Assembly (NCBI GenBank): GCA_019242435.1
Contig: JAFAVN010000334.1
Location: 1-11,059 of the forward strand
DNA: 11,059 bases
Direction: 5' to 3'
DNA from: Verrucomicrobiota bacterium
Lineage (GTDB): Bacteria > Verrucomicrobiota > Verrucomicrobiia > Chthoniobacterales > JAFAMB01
In this document: positions 1-6,855 of the stretch, piece by piece
Layout: every line of letters begins with the position of its first letter
How positions within the stretch are numbered: position 1 is the stretch's first letter
Notes under the pieces: generated by a model
The model's database searches: none
Seen by the model: only the letters and a program-made list of their open reading frames with translations
What the model was told of the DNA's origin: nothing
Translations under genes and position numbers: made by a program

Positions 1-83
1 CTGGGGACCTCATCGCCCTGGCGGTTGGTGCGATTGTGACGTGCGTGGGCGCCGCCTCTCTTTTGCGAACTGCGGAAGAATAG
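1..83 (+). CDS. C-terminal end of a membrane protein (partial)
   Basis: An open frame enters from the left edge (first full codon at 3) and stops with TAG at 81-83. The 26 visible residues are GDLIALAVGAIVTCVGAASL followed by LRTAEE. This looks like a final membrane helix of about 20 residues rich in Ala, Val and Gly, then a short charged cytoplasmic tail. That pattern fits the last helix of a transporter, such as an MFS protein, but no family motif is inside the window, so the family is a guess. The helix-then-stop reading is fairly safe because the frame is open from the edge and hydrophobic throughout. Confidence 0.5.
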   Translation, partial: GDLIALAVGAIVTCVGAASLLRTAEE

Positions 84-154
84 ATGAGAAGATTTTCACA
101 AGTTACGGCCCTCCTATCGGCTGAGTCCTTGAACAGTAAAATTGTCACTCCAGA

Positions 155-202
155 CCGTGAACTGTAAACCTTGAACCGCGAACCGTGACCGCAAACTGCG
201 AA
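155..202 (+). repeat. Degenerate heptamer tandem repeat just 5' of the ABM-like gene
   Basis: Seven consecutive units can be read: CCGTGAA, CTGTAAA, CCTTGAA, CCGCGAA, CCGTGA (one base short), CCGCAAA and CTGCGAA. The consensus is roughly CCGTGAA. The array ends 5 bases before the ATG at 208, in the place where a Shine-Dalgarno site would normally sit, and no such site is visible there. Confidence 0.7.
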
Positions 203-207
203 CCCTT

Positions 208-522
208 ATGTACGCAAGTATCCGAATCTACAAGACAAAATCCGTAGAAGACTTAGCCCGCATTGTTAGCGAAGAATTTGCACCTCGGATTAAAAAAGTC
301 CCCGGTTTTTTGGGTTATTACTGTTTGGCACCGGACAAAGAAACCTGGGTCAGTATCAGTATCTTCGAGACAAACCCGCAAACTGAAGAATCCAACCGCC
401 TGGCCGCCGAGTTTGTCCAGAACCTCAACATGATAGACGCCGTGCGCCGAGTCGAAATGATCACCGGCGAGATTGTTACGCACTGTCTACCCGGGGAAAA
501 TGTTGTGATTGGTGATCGGTGA
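208..522 (+). CDS. Antibiotic biosynthesis monooxygenase (ABM)-like small protein
   Basis: A 104-residue protein with the pattern of the dimeric alpha/beta-barrel (ferredoxin-like) ABM superfamily. It begins with a beta strand (YASIRIYKT), then a helix (SVEDLARIVSEEFAPRIKKV). The turn PGFLGYY leads into strands, including TWVSISIFET, and then a second helix (ESNRLAAEFVQNL). The order strand, helix, 'vPGF-GYY', strand, strand, helix, and the length of about 100 residues, match the family. Members are small monooxygenases, haem-degrading enzymes or proteins of unknown role, and the substrate cannot be told from sequence. No signal peptide is present, so it should be cytoplasmic. ATG 208 is the first start in frame and directly follows the heptamer array. 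It has no recognisable Shine-Dalgarno site. It converges on the GNAT gene with a 64-base gap. Confidence 0.75.
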   Translation: MYASIRIYKTKSVEDLARIVSEEFAPRIKKVPGFLGYYCLAPDKETWVSISIFETNPQTEESNRLAAEFVQNLNMIDAVRRVEMITGEIVTHCLPGENVVIGDR

Positions 523-532
523 TGGTGGCAGC

Positions 533-555
533 TTCGAGTCGTCCTCGTACTCGAA
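533..555. terminator. Possible shared terminator hairpin between convergent genes
   Basis: TTCGAGT (533-539) and ACTCGAA (549-555) form a perfect 7-bp stem with a 9-base loop, in the gap between the stop codons of the ABM-like gene and the GNAT gene. There is no clear T-tract on either side, so intrinsic termination is only suggested by position. Confidence 0.3.
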
Positions 556-586
556 ACGTCCTCAGCCACCTTCACACCCACACGCC

Positions 587-1009
587 TCAAAGCTTTCTGT
601 AAAAGTGATGCGAGGTGATATCCATTCTGTGTCCCAGATAGAACCTGTGCGCTTCGAACCGTTGCACTCCGGAATCCAGCACCAGCGCCGCACACTCCTG
701 TTCCCTTGCTTGTTCTACCAGCCAATTCATCAACATCCCGGCAAATCCGTTTCGCTTCTGATCCGCCAGGGTCACTAGATCATCCACGTACAAAAATTTC
801 CCATAGGCTAAATTCTCGGTCACCCGATACCCAGCAACAGAACACACCGCATTTTCCGACTCAACACACGCCAGGCAGTATCCCTGTTTCATCTGTTCAA
901 CCGCCCGTCCGACGATATCTTCCTCGGTCAGCGCTGTTCGCAATTCACGCAGCACCGGTGCACACCGTTTAATCTGCTCTAATTCTGTGACTCGTATTAC
1001 CTTCGTCAT
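587..1009 (-). CDS. GNAT family N-acetyltransferase
   Basis: A 140-residue protein of the GNAT fold, which transfers an acetyl group from acetyl-CoA to an amine. The core strand and pyrophosphate-binding loop are at residues 74-95: YVDDLVTLADQKRNGFAGML, with QKRNGFAG in the place of the usual Q/RxxGxG/A loop. The next helix is NWLVEQAREQECAALVLDSG, and the segment VQRFEAHRFYLGHRMDITSHHF (about 115-136) is the typical 'Gv-R--A-rFY---Gm---s-hF' end of single-domain GNATs. The substrate is unknown. ATG 1009 was chosen because the family alignment begins there. An in-frame TTG at 1048 would only add residues encoded by the GAACTCC repeat. It is cytoplasmic, convergent with the ABM-like gene, and divergent from the small ORF at 1191. 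Confidence 0.88.
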   Translation of the reverse strand: MTKVIRVTELEQIKRCAPVLRELRTALTEEDIVGRAVEQMKQGYCLACVESENAVCSVAGYRVTENLAYGKFLYVDDLVTLADQKRNGFAGMLMNWLVEQAREQECAALVLDSGVQRFEAHRFYLGHRMDITSHHFYRKL

Positions 1010-1028
1010 TTTCTCTGAGGAAGTTCCA

Positions 1029-1050
1029 GAGGAGTTCAAGGAGTTCAAGG
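1029..1050. repeat. Short tandem repeat (minus strand CTTGAACTC units) upstream of the GNAT gene
   Basis: On the minus strand CCTTGAACT is directly repeated, followed by CCTCTGGAACTT and CCTCAGAGAA, running up to the GNAT start. The 12-mer CTTGAACTCCTC at 1029-1040 occurs again on the same strand 36 bases upstream of the sugar-binding protein gene (9433-9444). It resembles the CCTTGAA unit of the heptamer array near 169. Confidence 0.5.
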
Positions 1051-1077
1051 ATTTCCCGAACCGTTTGTCTATTCTTA

Positions 1078-1109
1078 GTTCATTCGTTCGTCGTACTATT
1101 GAAATGAAC
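1078..1109. promoter_or_regulatory. Inverted repeat in a divergent intergenic region
   Basis: GTTCATT (1078-1084) and AATGAAC (1103-1109) are perfect 7-bp inverted half-sites separated by 18 bases. They lie between the divergent GNAT gene and the ORF at 1191. The spacing would suit a dimeric regulator site, but no regulator gene or clear promoter is visible, so this is only a candidate. Confidence 0.2.
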
Positions 1110-1190
1110 GAGATCTTAGAGTGCTCGGCCGCAATTCCCGGAAGGAAGCCGCTGAGAGAGGGTGCGCGGTTCGCCCGTCCTCAGAACGAC

Positions 1191-1478
1191 ATGACGACCG
1201 GCGCCTTCGTGCTGACTCTTATTTTGGTTGCGGTGCTGGTAGCGCCCTACACCGACCACCCGCTGCTCTGGTCCTTGGCTCCATTGGGTCTGGTTGCCAC
1301 CGGAACCGCACTTAAGACCTTGTTCAAACCCGAATCCGCAGCGCCCGCATCCACCAGTCGCAAATCACAACCCCGGATGGTTCCAGCGGCTACCAGAGCC
1401 AAGTCGTTGCCAGATTCTGACCCCGAATGCACCCCTGATTTTGTCGATAAAGGCTTGCAGCCTTGCCTCCTGCAATGA
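1191..1478 (+). CDS. Possible small membrane protein
   Basis: From ATG 1191 this frame encodes 95 residues. They begin with MTTGAFVLTLILVAVLVAPY, then DHPLLWSLAPLGLVATGTAL, so two hydrophobic helices (about residues 4-20 and 25-44), followed by a Lys/Pro/Ser-rich tail. The hydrophobic pair is the main support. The start is uncertain: the frame is open from 987, another ATG lies at 1104, and none of these has a good Shine-Dalgarno site. The last 114 bases overlap, on the opposite strand, a small gene that has a paralogue elsewhere in the window. The last third of this ORF may therefore be antisense noise, or the overlap may be real. No family was recognised. Confidence 0.35.
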   Translation: MTTGAFVLTLILVAVLVAPYTDHPLLWSLAPLGLVATGTALKTLFKPESAAPASTSRKSQPRMVPAATRAKSLPDSDPECTPDFVDKGLQPCLLQ

Positions 1479-1595
1479 GCGCTTCTGGTTGCGCCGGAGG
1501 ATCTCCCCGATCAAGAGCGGGTAATCGCTGAGGGTATGGGTCTCGGAAAAGCGGTACGTTTCGGACCCTGGTATGGTTGGGCGCCAAAGGGCCAT
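1365..1595 (-). CDS. Unrecognised small protein, ETYRFS/SDYPLLIGE family, copy B
   Basis: A 76-residue protein that I cannot assign to a known family. It starts MALWRPTIPGSETYRFSETH and continues into SDYPLLIGEILRR, then a basic, helix-prone segment (EARLQAFIDKIRGAFGVR, QRLG). It aligns without gaps over about 66 residues with the protein at 9628-9912. By eye about half the positions are identical. Both copies have a start codon at the same aligned position, ten residues before (S/T)ETYRFS, which supports both as genes and fixes the start. AGGAG at 1603-1607 lies 7 bases upstream of this ATG; the longer frame from 1610 would include that site. There is no signal peptide or membrane segment. 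The basic helices could bind nucleic acid, but that is speculation. Confidence 0.65.
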   Translation of the reverse strand: MALWRPTIPGSETYRFSETHTLSDYPLLIGEILRRNQKRSLQEARLQAFIDKIRGAFGVRIWQRLGSGSRWNHPGL

Positions 1596-1910
1596 TTTCG
1601 TGCTCCTCATGAAACATTGCTCGGCCGATGGCTTTTATCACAATTATGGGGCGACGCAACTGAATTCGCCTGTTTTATAAGCACCTCATTACCAATCCGT
1701 TGTGACTGCGATCGGCAATCGCAACAGCCGTCGCCTGAGGGTGATCAATAACAACTTTTTGGGCAGTGAATCCTGTCTTTGTTTCTGAGGATCGCGACGA
1801 CCGTACCCCGGTTCGTAAGACCTGGGTCCCGGCCCAACCCGGTGTCAGACGCTACAGTCGCGTCGTTCCCCAAGACTGGCGGAGTGGGTCCCGAAAGGCA
1901 GGCCCATCCG
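1596..1910. other. Intergenic region with no gene recognised
   Basis: About 315 bases between the small protein copy B and the end of the haem protein gene. Reading frames here are short and have no protein-like pattern. One small hairpin is visible: TGCGAT (1707-1712), loop CGGCA, ATCGCA (1718-1723). The half nearer copy B is AT-richer and could contain its promoter, but no convincing -35/-10 pair was found. Confidence 0.5.
1603..1607 (-). promoter_or_regulatory. Ribosome binding site AGGAG of small protein copy B
   Basis: On the minus strand AGGAG is followed by seven bases (CACGAAA) and ATG at 1595. This decides the start at 1595 rather than at 1610, and agrees with the N-terminus of the paralogue. 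Confidence 0.65.
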
Positions 1911-2840
1911 CTATCGCGAGGCGCTACTATCACGAGGCGAACGCCTCGCACTCAGAATCGCCACCAGAATGTTCGCGAGCACTAAGATTGCCACGAACCC
2001 TCCCGCTAACCACCAAACCAACAGCTTGAAGGCATCGGTAGCTAGTTGAAACGGGACCGCCACTGGCACCGAGACAATTTGGGCGCCGATAACATCATTC
2101 ATTTGCCAGCCGAATCCGTTAGCCGCCCCGTACAGCTTTATCATTTCCGCCGGTGCTTTCTCCGCTGTGCTGTGGCACTCCAGGCAACTCACATTATTAA
2201 CTTTGATTGGACGCGCCAGAAACAGAGAATCCCCATTAGGAGTCTGCCGCGTAGCCATTATCTCTTCCGGCCCCGATTCACCCCTGAATCGGTTCACCAC
2301 GTCTGTTTCCCAATCCGTCGCCCGATCCCGCAGATTAGTCGGATTCAAGGTCGCTTCCTTGTAAAAATAATCAGGAAACTTCTGCCTGAGGTAACCGAAA
2401 ATTTCAGTCGCCGCAAACGCCGGCACCGATTGCGGGTGAAACTCATTGTCTAACAACTCTTCCGATTTACCCTTGATCGAATCAAGAAACTGTTCCAACG
2501 CGGAGAGCGCATGTTGTTGCCCAAGGACAAACCCCTTCCTGACGCTCACTCGGAGATTATTCGGCACATCCTGGTCGATCGATTTTGGAACTTCCTCAAT
2601 TGTCTTCCGAAGCTCCGCCACCGCTGTTTGCAGTTTGAAATTTTTTTGTAAAAGCAGAGGCGCAACTTGCTTCGTCGTGTAGGTACGGCTAGAAAGTGCC
2701 GTTTCCATAATCAACCTGGCATTTTGGGCAACTTGCTGTTGCGCGGCCTGCATCAAGCTCTGGTGTACAACGTAGCCGATAGCCACAAAGCAGAGCGCAA
2801 GGATCGGGATGAAGATAAGGTTGAATTTGACCAATTTCAT
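1911..2840 (-). CDS. Membrane-anchored c-type haem sensor protein (DUF3365 / Tll0287-like)
   Basis: A 309-residue protein. Residues 7-26 form an N-terminal membrane helix or uncleaved signal anchor. The next part matches the Tll0287-like domain (DUF3365), a haem c-binding PAS-like sensor. Conserved pieces are SSRTYTTKQVAPLL (50-63), VPAFAATEIF (139-148), a YKEATLNPTNLRDRATDWE stretch (160-178), the haem attachment motif CLECH (219-223), AP-EMIKLYG (229-238) and GFGWQMNDVIGAQIVSVPV (242-260). A second helix (273-297) ends the protein, so the haem domain should sit in the periplasm between two anchors. In many homologues this domain precedes HAMP and a histidine kinase or cyclase; here nothing follows the second helix. 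Residues about 65-135 look like an insertion between conserved blocks. The ATG overlaps the stop of the kinase gene as ATGA. It probably senses redox state or a gas ligand for the kinase. Confidence 0.85.
   Translation of the reverse strand: MKLVKFNLIFIPILALCFVAIGYVVHQSLMQAAQQQVAQNARLIMETALSSRTYTTKQVAPLLLQKNFKLQTAVAELRKTIEEVPKSIDQDVPNNLRVSVRKGFVLGQQHALSALEQFLDSIKGKSEELLDNEFHPQSVPAFAATEIFGYLRQKFPDYFYKEATLNPTNLRDRATDWETDVVNRFRGESGPEEIMATRQTPNGDSLFLARPIKVNNVSCLECHSTAEKAPAEMIKLYGAANGFGWQMNDVIGAQIVSVPVAVPFQLATDAFKLLVWWLAGGFVAILVLANILVAILSARRSPRDSSASR
1917..1948. repeat. Palindromic repeat inside the 3' end of the haem protein gene
   Basis: CGAGGCG occurs directly repeated at 1917-1923 and 1933-1939. 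The second copy faces its inverse CGCCTCG at 1942-1948 with only AA between, giving a near-perfect hairpin. It encodes part of the C-terminal tail (ARRSPRDSSASR) after the last membrane helix, so the tail may derive from a small palindromic insertion, or the hairpin may aid termination. Confidence 0.4.
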
Positions 2841-5626
2841 TGCTCCCCTCCGTCAGAGGCGATAACACATCGAAAACCGACGTCGTCCCTACGAAAGTAA
2901 GGATCGAAGCCACGTCGATAAGAAGAAAGCGTCTCTTCCGCTCGTGAGGTTGCCCACGAACTGCCGCGCAACGTTCGCCAATTCAGACCATTTTCGTATT
3001 TGTCCTGGCACCACTCCCACACGTTGCCGCCCAAACTGCATAACCCGCCTTGATTCGGCTTAAATTCGGTAACCGGTCCGGTGCGGGCAAAGGCATCGTG
3101 GTAACCGGCAATAACCGGCCAGTCAGGGGGAGCTCCCGCGCGAGATTCACTTCCCGCATAATTACCAAAATCGTTCGGCGGCGGAAAACTATTCCCCCAG
3201 GGGTAAACGCTCTTTACGCTGCCGCTTCTCTCCTCCGGAGTGCTACCTGGCTCGCGAGGCAACCCAATAGCGGCACTCCATTCCAGATCCGTAGGTAACC
3301 GGTACCGCTGAGATGGCGGCAACATCCCTTCGTTCCGTTCTTTCCGAGTTAACCAATCACAAAACTGGTCTGCATCTTCCCAACTAACACCCACTACCGG
3401 GTTTCCAGCAGTTTGGACAAATCCCGGATCTTTCCAACTCAACCCATTCAGCTTGAAACCGTTCTGAGTCACAGCCGATGACATGCCTCCAACGGCATCG
3501 TAGCCGGTCGCCTGGACGAATGCCTCAAAATCTTGGACCCGAGTTTGCCAGACGGCGAACTGAATATCTCCGAGCGGCACAAACCGCATCCCCAGGCTGT
3601 TCGTCCACGGTTTTCCAGCAACCAGAGGCGGCCGGTTCGCGATGGCCTTCGTCGGAACTGGCGTCGCTTTGCTCGCCAACGATGGTGCTGCCACCGGCTC
3701 TGATTTAAAAAGGAAAATCCAACAAAGGGCAGCAGCACCCGCCAGAACCAGCCCTGCCGGTGCTAACCACAATAGCCAGCTCCTTTTTCGAGGCGTGTCT
3801 CTCGAGGCCACCACCCTGTCAGCCGTTAATTCAGTCGCTTGGCTCGGCGGCCGAGCCAGGTTAACTTCCCGAGGCGGCTCGGACCAAGCCACGTTACGGC
3901 TAACGGTTTCTACCTTCTTTTCAGCAACTGCAATGAGCTCCCGATAAAACTCATTCGCCGACGCAAAGCTTTTGCCCGGCGTCAGGCAGCGGCGCAGAAC
4001 TCGGTTCTCATCTTCAGACGCGCTCGCGAGAGGTGTAAATCTCCCGGGTCTGCCGCCCAGAAGCTCGTACACCAGAATCCCAAGACCAATCACGGCGTGC
4101 TCAACCGGAGAATCATTTTCGCCGGGTCGAACATGGTTGCCGGAAATCGTATCCCCCGGTGCCCGCACTTTCCCAAGCGCGTTTAGTTTAACCACAAATG
4201 CCGGCCATTCATCCAGCGGACACCTGAGCACCACATCTTCCCCCGACTCTCCGAAGCCGTCAGGAAAATGAATCATCACATCGCGCAGATTCATTTCCAA
4301 GTTGAGATGTGCTGCCAAAGCCCTATCAACCGCTGGAGCCATCTGCTTTAGCAGCATGCAGGCTTCCCGCAACGTCAGGACTTGTCTGACCCGGAGAAGA
4401 TCAACCAATGAAAAACCTTCTAACCATTCAAATACCGCAAAACTGAGCAATTGCTCTCGTTCGATGGCTAGTACCTTGAGGAAGTTCGGGTGGCTAATCG
4501 CTTGGACTTTTCTCGCCTTGTCTTCAATTTCGGAAGCACTCCCCTGCGATGCCTCAAAGAGCCGGATAGCGACTCGGGTTCGGGTAGTAACATCCTCACC
4601 GTGATAGGTGCGACCGGGGCTATTCGGATTCAAATCTTCAATCAACCGGTATCGCCCCTTCAACAATGCGCCGACGGATGGTATGGTTACTGGTCCGCCC
4701 GAACCGCCCAAGGCGATCGTCCCGAAACTTCCTTCTCCTGAAATCGACAACGACTCTCCCGGAGTCTGATGGTGCCGCAGCTGTTCAATCCGCGATTTCA
4801 ATTCGCCGCGTAACGCGATCGGATTTTGGATGCGTTTTTCCCGGTCTTTTTCCAACGTCTGTCTAAGCACCGCCACAACTTCCGCCGGCAAAATCGCTAA
4901 GTCCTCGAACGGGGGCGACCGATCAAGGTGTTGGGCGATTACGCTCGCAATCGACCCCATGAAAGTGGGTTTGCCGGTCAACATAAACCAGAGAGTTACG
5001 CCGAGGGAATATATGTCAGAGCGAATATCCTCCGGCTGCCGATCGAGCTGTTCCGGGCTGGCAAAGTAGGGCGTGCCCACAAAACCGCCCAAGGTAAGAT
5101 TTGCGCTGGTCTGCATCACGGCGGATTTAGCCAGGCCGAAGTCGATTACCTTAACTACCATCTCGCCGTCTGCTTCTCGTGTCAGCATCAGGTTAGAAGG
5201 CTTGATATCTCGATGAACCAGCTGCTGAGCGTCTGCAGCGATCAGCGCTGCGCACACTTGCTGGGCGATATCCAAGGCCAGCAAGCAGCTGAGCGGCCCT
5301 TCGCGTTTCACTCGAGCGGTGACCGTTTCCCCGTCAATGAACTCCATGGCGTAGAAGTAACTGTCGCCATGTTTCCCAAGATGGAAGACGGAAGCCACAT
5401 TCCTGTGCCGCAACTGGGCGGCGCTCCGGGCTTCCCGTAAGAAACGCTCAGCGGCGGTTGCATCCTCCAAAAGCCGCCCGCTAATGACTTTTAATGCCAC
5501 GTGGCAGTGCAGGTTCTGATCGAAAGCCTTGTAGGTGATACCCATGGCGCCTCGACCTAGCTCGACCAAAGAGCCGTCTTCGTTCTTCAGAACCTCGTAA
5601 TGTTCAAACTGGATCGGTTCGGGCAT
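2837..5626 (-). CDS. Membrane Ser/Thr protein kinase with pseudokinase and C-terminal SUMF1-like domain
   Basis: A 929-residue protein with four parts. (1) An active-looking Hanks-type kinase, about 1-285: glycine loop GRGAMG (24-29), lysine in VALK (K46), likely helix-C glutamate E65, catalytic HRDIKPSN (138-145), DFG (162-164), and a SPE at 190-192 in the APE position. (2) A second kinase-like domain, about 320-575, without these residues: VAIR replaces VALK, NLE is in the HRD position and no DFG is present, so it is a pseudokinase. (3) One membrane helix, about 616-640. (4) A SUMF1/FGE-sulfatase-like domain, about 675-923: NSLGMRFV, VVGVSWEDADQFCDWL, YRLPTDLEWS, YPWGN, SLGGNVWEWC, RGSSW, DDVGFRCV. 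By topology parts 1-2 are cytoplasmic and part 4 periplasmic. GAAGG lies 3 bases before the ATG. It is coupled to the downstream haem protein gene. Confidence 0.92.
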   Translation of the reverse strand: MPEPIQFEHYEVLKNEDGSLVELGRGAMGITYKAFDQNLHCHVALKVISGRLLEDATAAERFLREARSAAQLRHRNVASVFHLGKHGDSYFYAMEFIDGETVTARVKREGPLSCLLALDIAQQVCAALIAADAQQLVHRDIKPSNLMLTREADGEMVVKVIDFGLAKSAVMQTSANLTLGGFVGTPYFASPEQLDRQPEDIRSDIYSLGVTLWFMLTGKPTFMGSIASVIAQHLDRSPPFEDLAILPAEVVAVLRQTLEKDREKRIQNPIALRGELKSRIEQLRHHQTPGESLSISGEGSFGTIALGGSGGPVTIPSVGALLKGRYRLIEDLNPNSPGRTYHGEDVTTRTRVAIRLFEASQGSASEIEDKARKVQAISHPNFLKVLAIEREQLLSFAVFEWLEGFSLVDLLRVRQVLTLREACMLLKQMAPAVDRALAAHLNLEMNLRDVMIHFPDGFGESGEDVVLRCPLDEWPAFVVKLNALGKVRAPGDTISGNHVRPGENDSPVEHAVIGLGILVYELLGGRPGRFTPLASASEDENRVLRRCLTPGKSFASANEFYRELIAVAEKKVETVSRNVAWSEPPREVNLARPPSQATELTADRVVASRDTPRKRSWLLWLAPAGLVLAGAAALCWIFLFKSEPVAAPSLASKATPVPTKAIANRPPLVAGKPWTNSLGMRFVPLGDIQFAVWQTRVQDFEAFVQATGYDAVGGMSSAVTQNGFKLNGLSWKDPGFVQTAGNPVVGVSWEDADQFCDWLTRKERNEGMLPPSQRYRLPTDLEWSAAIGLPREPGSTPEERSGSVKSVYPWGNSFPPPNDFGNYAGSESRAGAPPDWPVIAGYHDAFARTGPVTEFKPNQGGLCSLGGNVWEWCQDKYENGLNWRTLRGSSWATSRAEETLSSYRRGFDPYFRRDDVGFRCVIASDGGEQ
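2843..2851 (-). promoter_or_regulatory. Strong Shine-Dalgarno site of the haem protein gene inside the kinase gene end
   Basis: On the minus strand GGAGGGGAG lies two bases before the ATG at 2840; counted from its GGAGG core the spacing is six bases. The kinase stop and this ATG share ATGA. The site is unusually strong for this window and, with the 4-base overlap, indicates translational coupling. Confidence 0.75.
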
Positions 5627-5798
5627 CTGCCTTCAGTCATCCATGGAAGGTGACACTAAGCGCCGGCGCGGCGCACCTCATCGGGCTAAGATTACGGGTC
5701 CGCTTGGCGAATAGCAAGCGCTACGCGAGCGCCCGCCCTGGGCGATGACCGAGAAGAAGTTCGAAATACAAACTCTTTTTCACTCATCCAGTCACTGG
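5627..5798. other. Intergenic region between the permease and kinase genes, with a GC-rich hairpin
   Basis: This 172-base gap lies downstream of the permease stop and upstream of the kinase start, both on the minus strand. GCGCCG (5660-5665) and CGGCGC (5669-5674) form a 6-bp hairpin with a 3-base loop, about 50 bases before the kinase ATG, without a T-tract. A further GCGCT/AGCGC stem is visible closer to the permease. No clear intrinsic terminator was found, so readthrough from the sugar operon into the kinase genes is possible. Confidence 0.45.
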
Positions 5799-6845
5799 TT
5801 ATACTCGCAGCGCAAAGCGCGCCCGGTACGTATCCACAATCACCGCCAGGATAATCACACCGCCGGTGATCATTTGCCGCACAAAATCGCCTACCCCCAT
5901 CAGGATCAAACCGTCGGCAAGCACACCAATAAGACAAGCTCCGAGAAAGGTACCGATAAGCGATCCGCGCCCGCCACTTAAACTTGTTCCTCCAATGATT
6001 ACTGCCGCAATCGCGTTCAGCTCAAACCCGTTGCCCAGGATCGGGCTGGCGATGGTTAACCGCGCCATATAAATAATTGCCCCGATCCCCACGGTTAACC
6101 CGGAGATAACAAAAACCGCAACCTTATAGTAAAAGGTATTATGCCCGGAAAGCCGGACCGCTTCCTCATTATTGCCAATGGCATAAATCATCCGGCCAAA
6201 AACGGTTCGGCTTAATATCACCCAACCGACTATTACCAGCGCTAACGCTACCAGAAAAATAGCCGGCACACCCAATACACTTGCCGTGCCGAACGCATTA
6301 AACTCGTTGGGAAACTCAAACAAGGTTCGAGCATTGGTCACCTCCAGAGCAGCTCCGCGCGCGACGTTCAGCATGCCCAGAGTGACGATGAACGAAGGCA
6401 CGTTCCAGAAACTGGCGATGAATCCGTTGATAAATCCGCATCCCATCCCCACTAGCACGCTCGACAAGACTGCAAGTATAATGGCAACCGGCACCGGTAA
6501 TCCCTCAGTTTTCAACACCAACCCGCCGACCATCGCCGAAAATGCCAGTACCGATCCGACAGAAAGATCGATCCCCCCGACCAGGATCACAAATGTCATC
6601 CCAGTAGCCATGATCAGGTTAATGGTGACCTGAGTCAGGATATTTGTGATGTTCGATTCGTCGGTGAAATGCGGCGCCAGGGTCGAGAACGCCAAGATCA
6701 TCAACAGCAAAGCGATGCCGATGCCCGCCTCTCGCAACACCCGTTGCACCAGGGTATACCGTTTGTTCCGAGCGGCCCCGGTTGCGCTGGAAGGGACCGG
6801 CGCCTCAACCGGCCTGCTGCTTGTCGCGGGATCGTTCTCCATCAT
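5799..6845 (-). CDS. Sugar ABC transporter permease, RbsC family
   Basis: A 348-residue integral membrane protein of the BPD_transp_2 (RbsC/XylH-type) permease family, the channel of a pentose or hexose importer. Typical motifs are GGIDLSVGSV (90-99), YAIGNNEEAVRLSG (221-234) and GNGFELNAIAAVIIGGTSLS followed by GGRGS (271-295). Hydrophobic helices are spread from about residue 40 to 338. The frame is open further upstream, but the added residues lie inside the ATPase gene and are Arg/Gly-rich, so the start was put at the first of two adjacent ATGs (6845 and 6842), 10 bases after the ATPase stop with ACAGG just upstream. Residues 1-30 are a polar cytoplasmic leader. It is the third gene of the binding protein-ATPase-permease operon; the sugar cannot be named from the permease. 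Confidence 0.92.
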   Translation of the reverse strand: MMENDPATSSRPVEAPVPSSATGAARNKRYTLVQRVLREAGIGIALLLMILAFSTLAPHFTDESNITNILTQVTINLIMATGMTFVILVGGIDLSVGSVLAFSAMVGGLVLKTEGLPVPVAIILAVLSSVLVGMGCGFINGFIASFWNVPSFIVTLGMLNVARGAALEVTNARTLFEFPNEFNAFGTASVLGVPAIFLVALALVIVGWVILSRTVFGRMIYAIGNNEEAVRLSGHNTFYYKVAVFVISGLTVGIGAIIYMARLTIASPILGNGFELNAIAAVIIGGTSLSGGRGSLIGTFLGACLIGVLADGLILMGVGDFVRQMITGGVIILAVIVDTYRARFALRV

Positions 6846-6855
6846 CGCGCCTGTT

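Noticed and set aside
1010..1048. Longer GNAT start at TTG 1048
   Set aside because: The added residues come from the CTTGAACTCC tandem repeat, and ATG 1009 matches the expected domain start.
2837..3610. Diversity-generating retroelement, considered because SUMF1-type domains are common DGR targets
   Set aside because: No reverse transcriptase and no template repeat matching the domain's 3' end was seen in the window.
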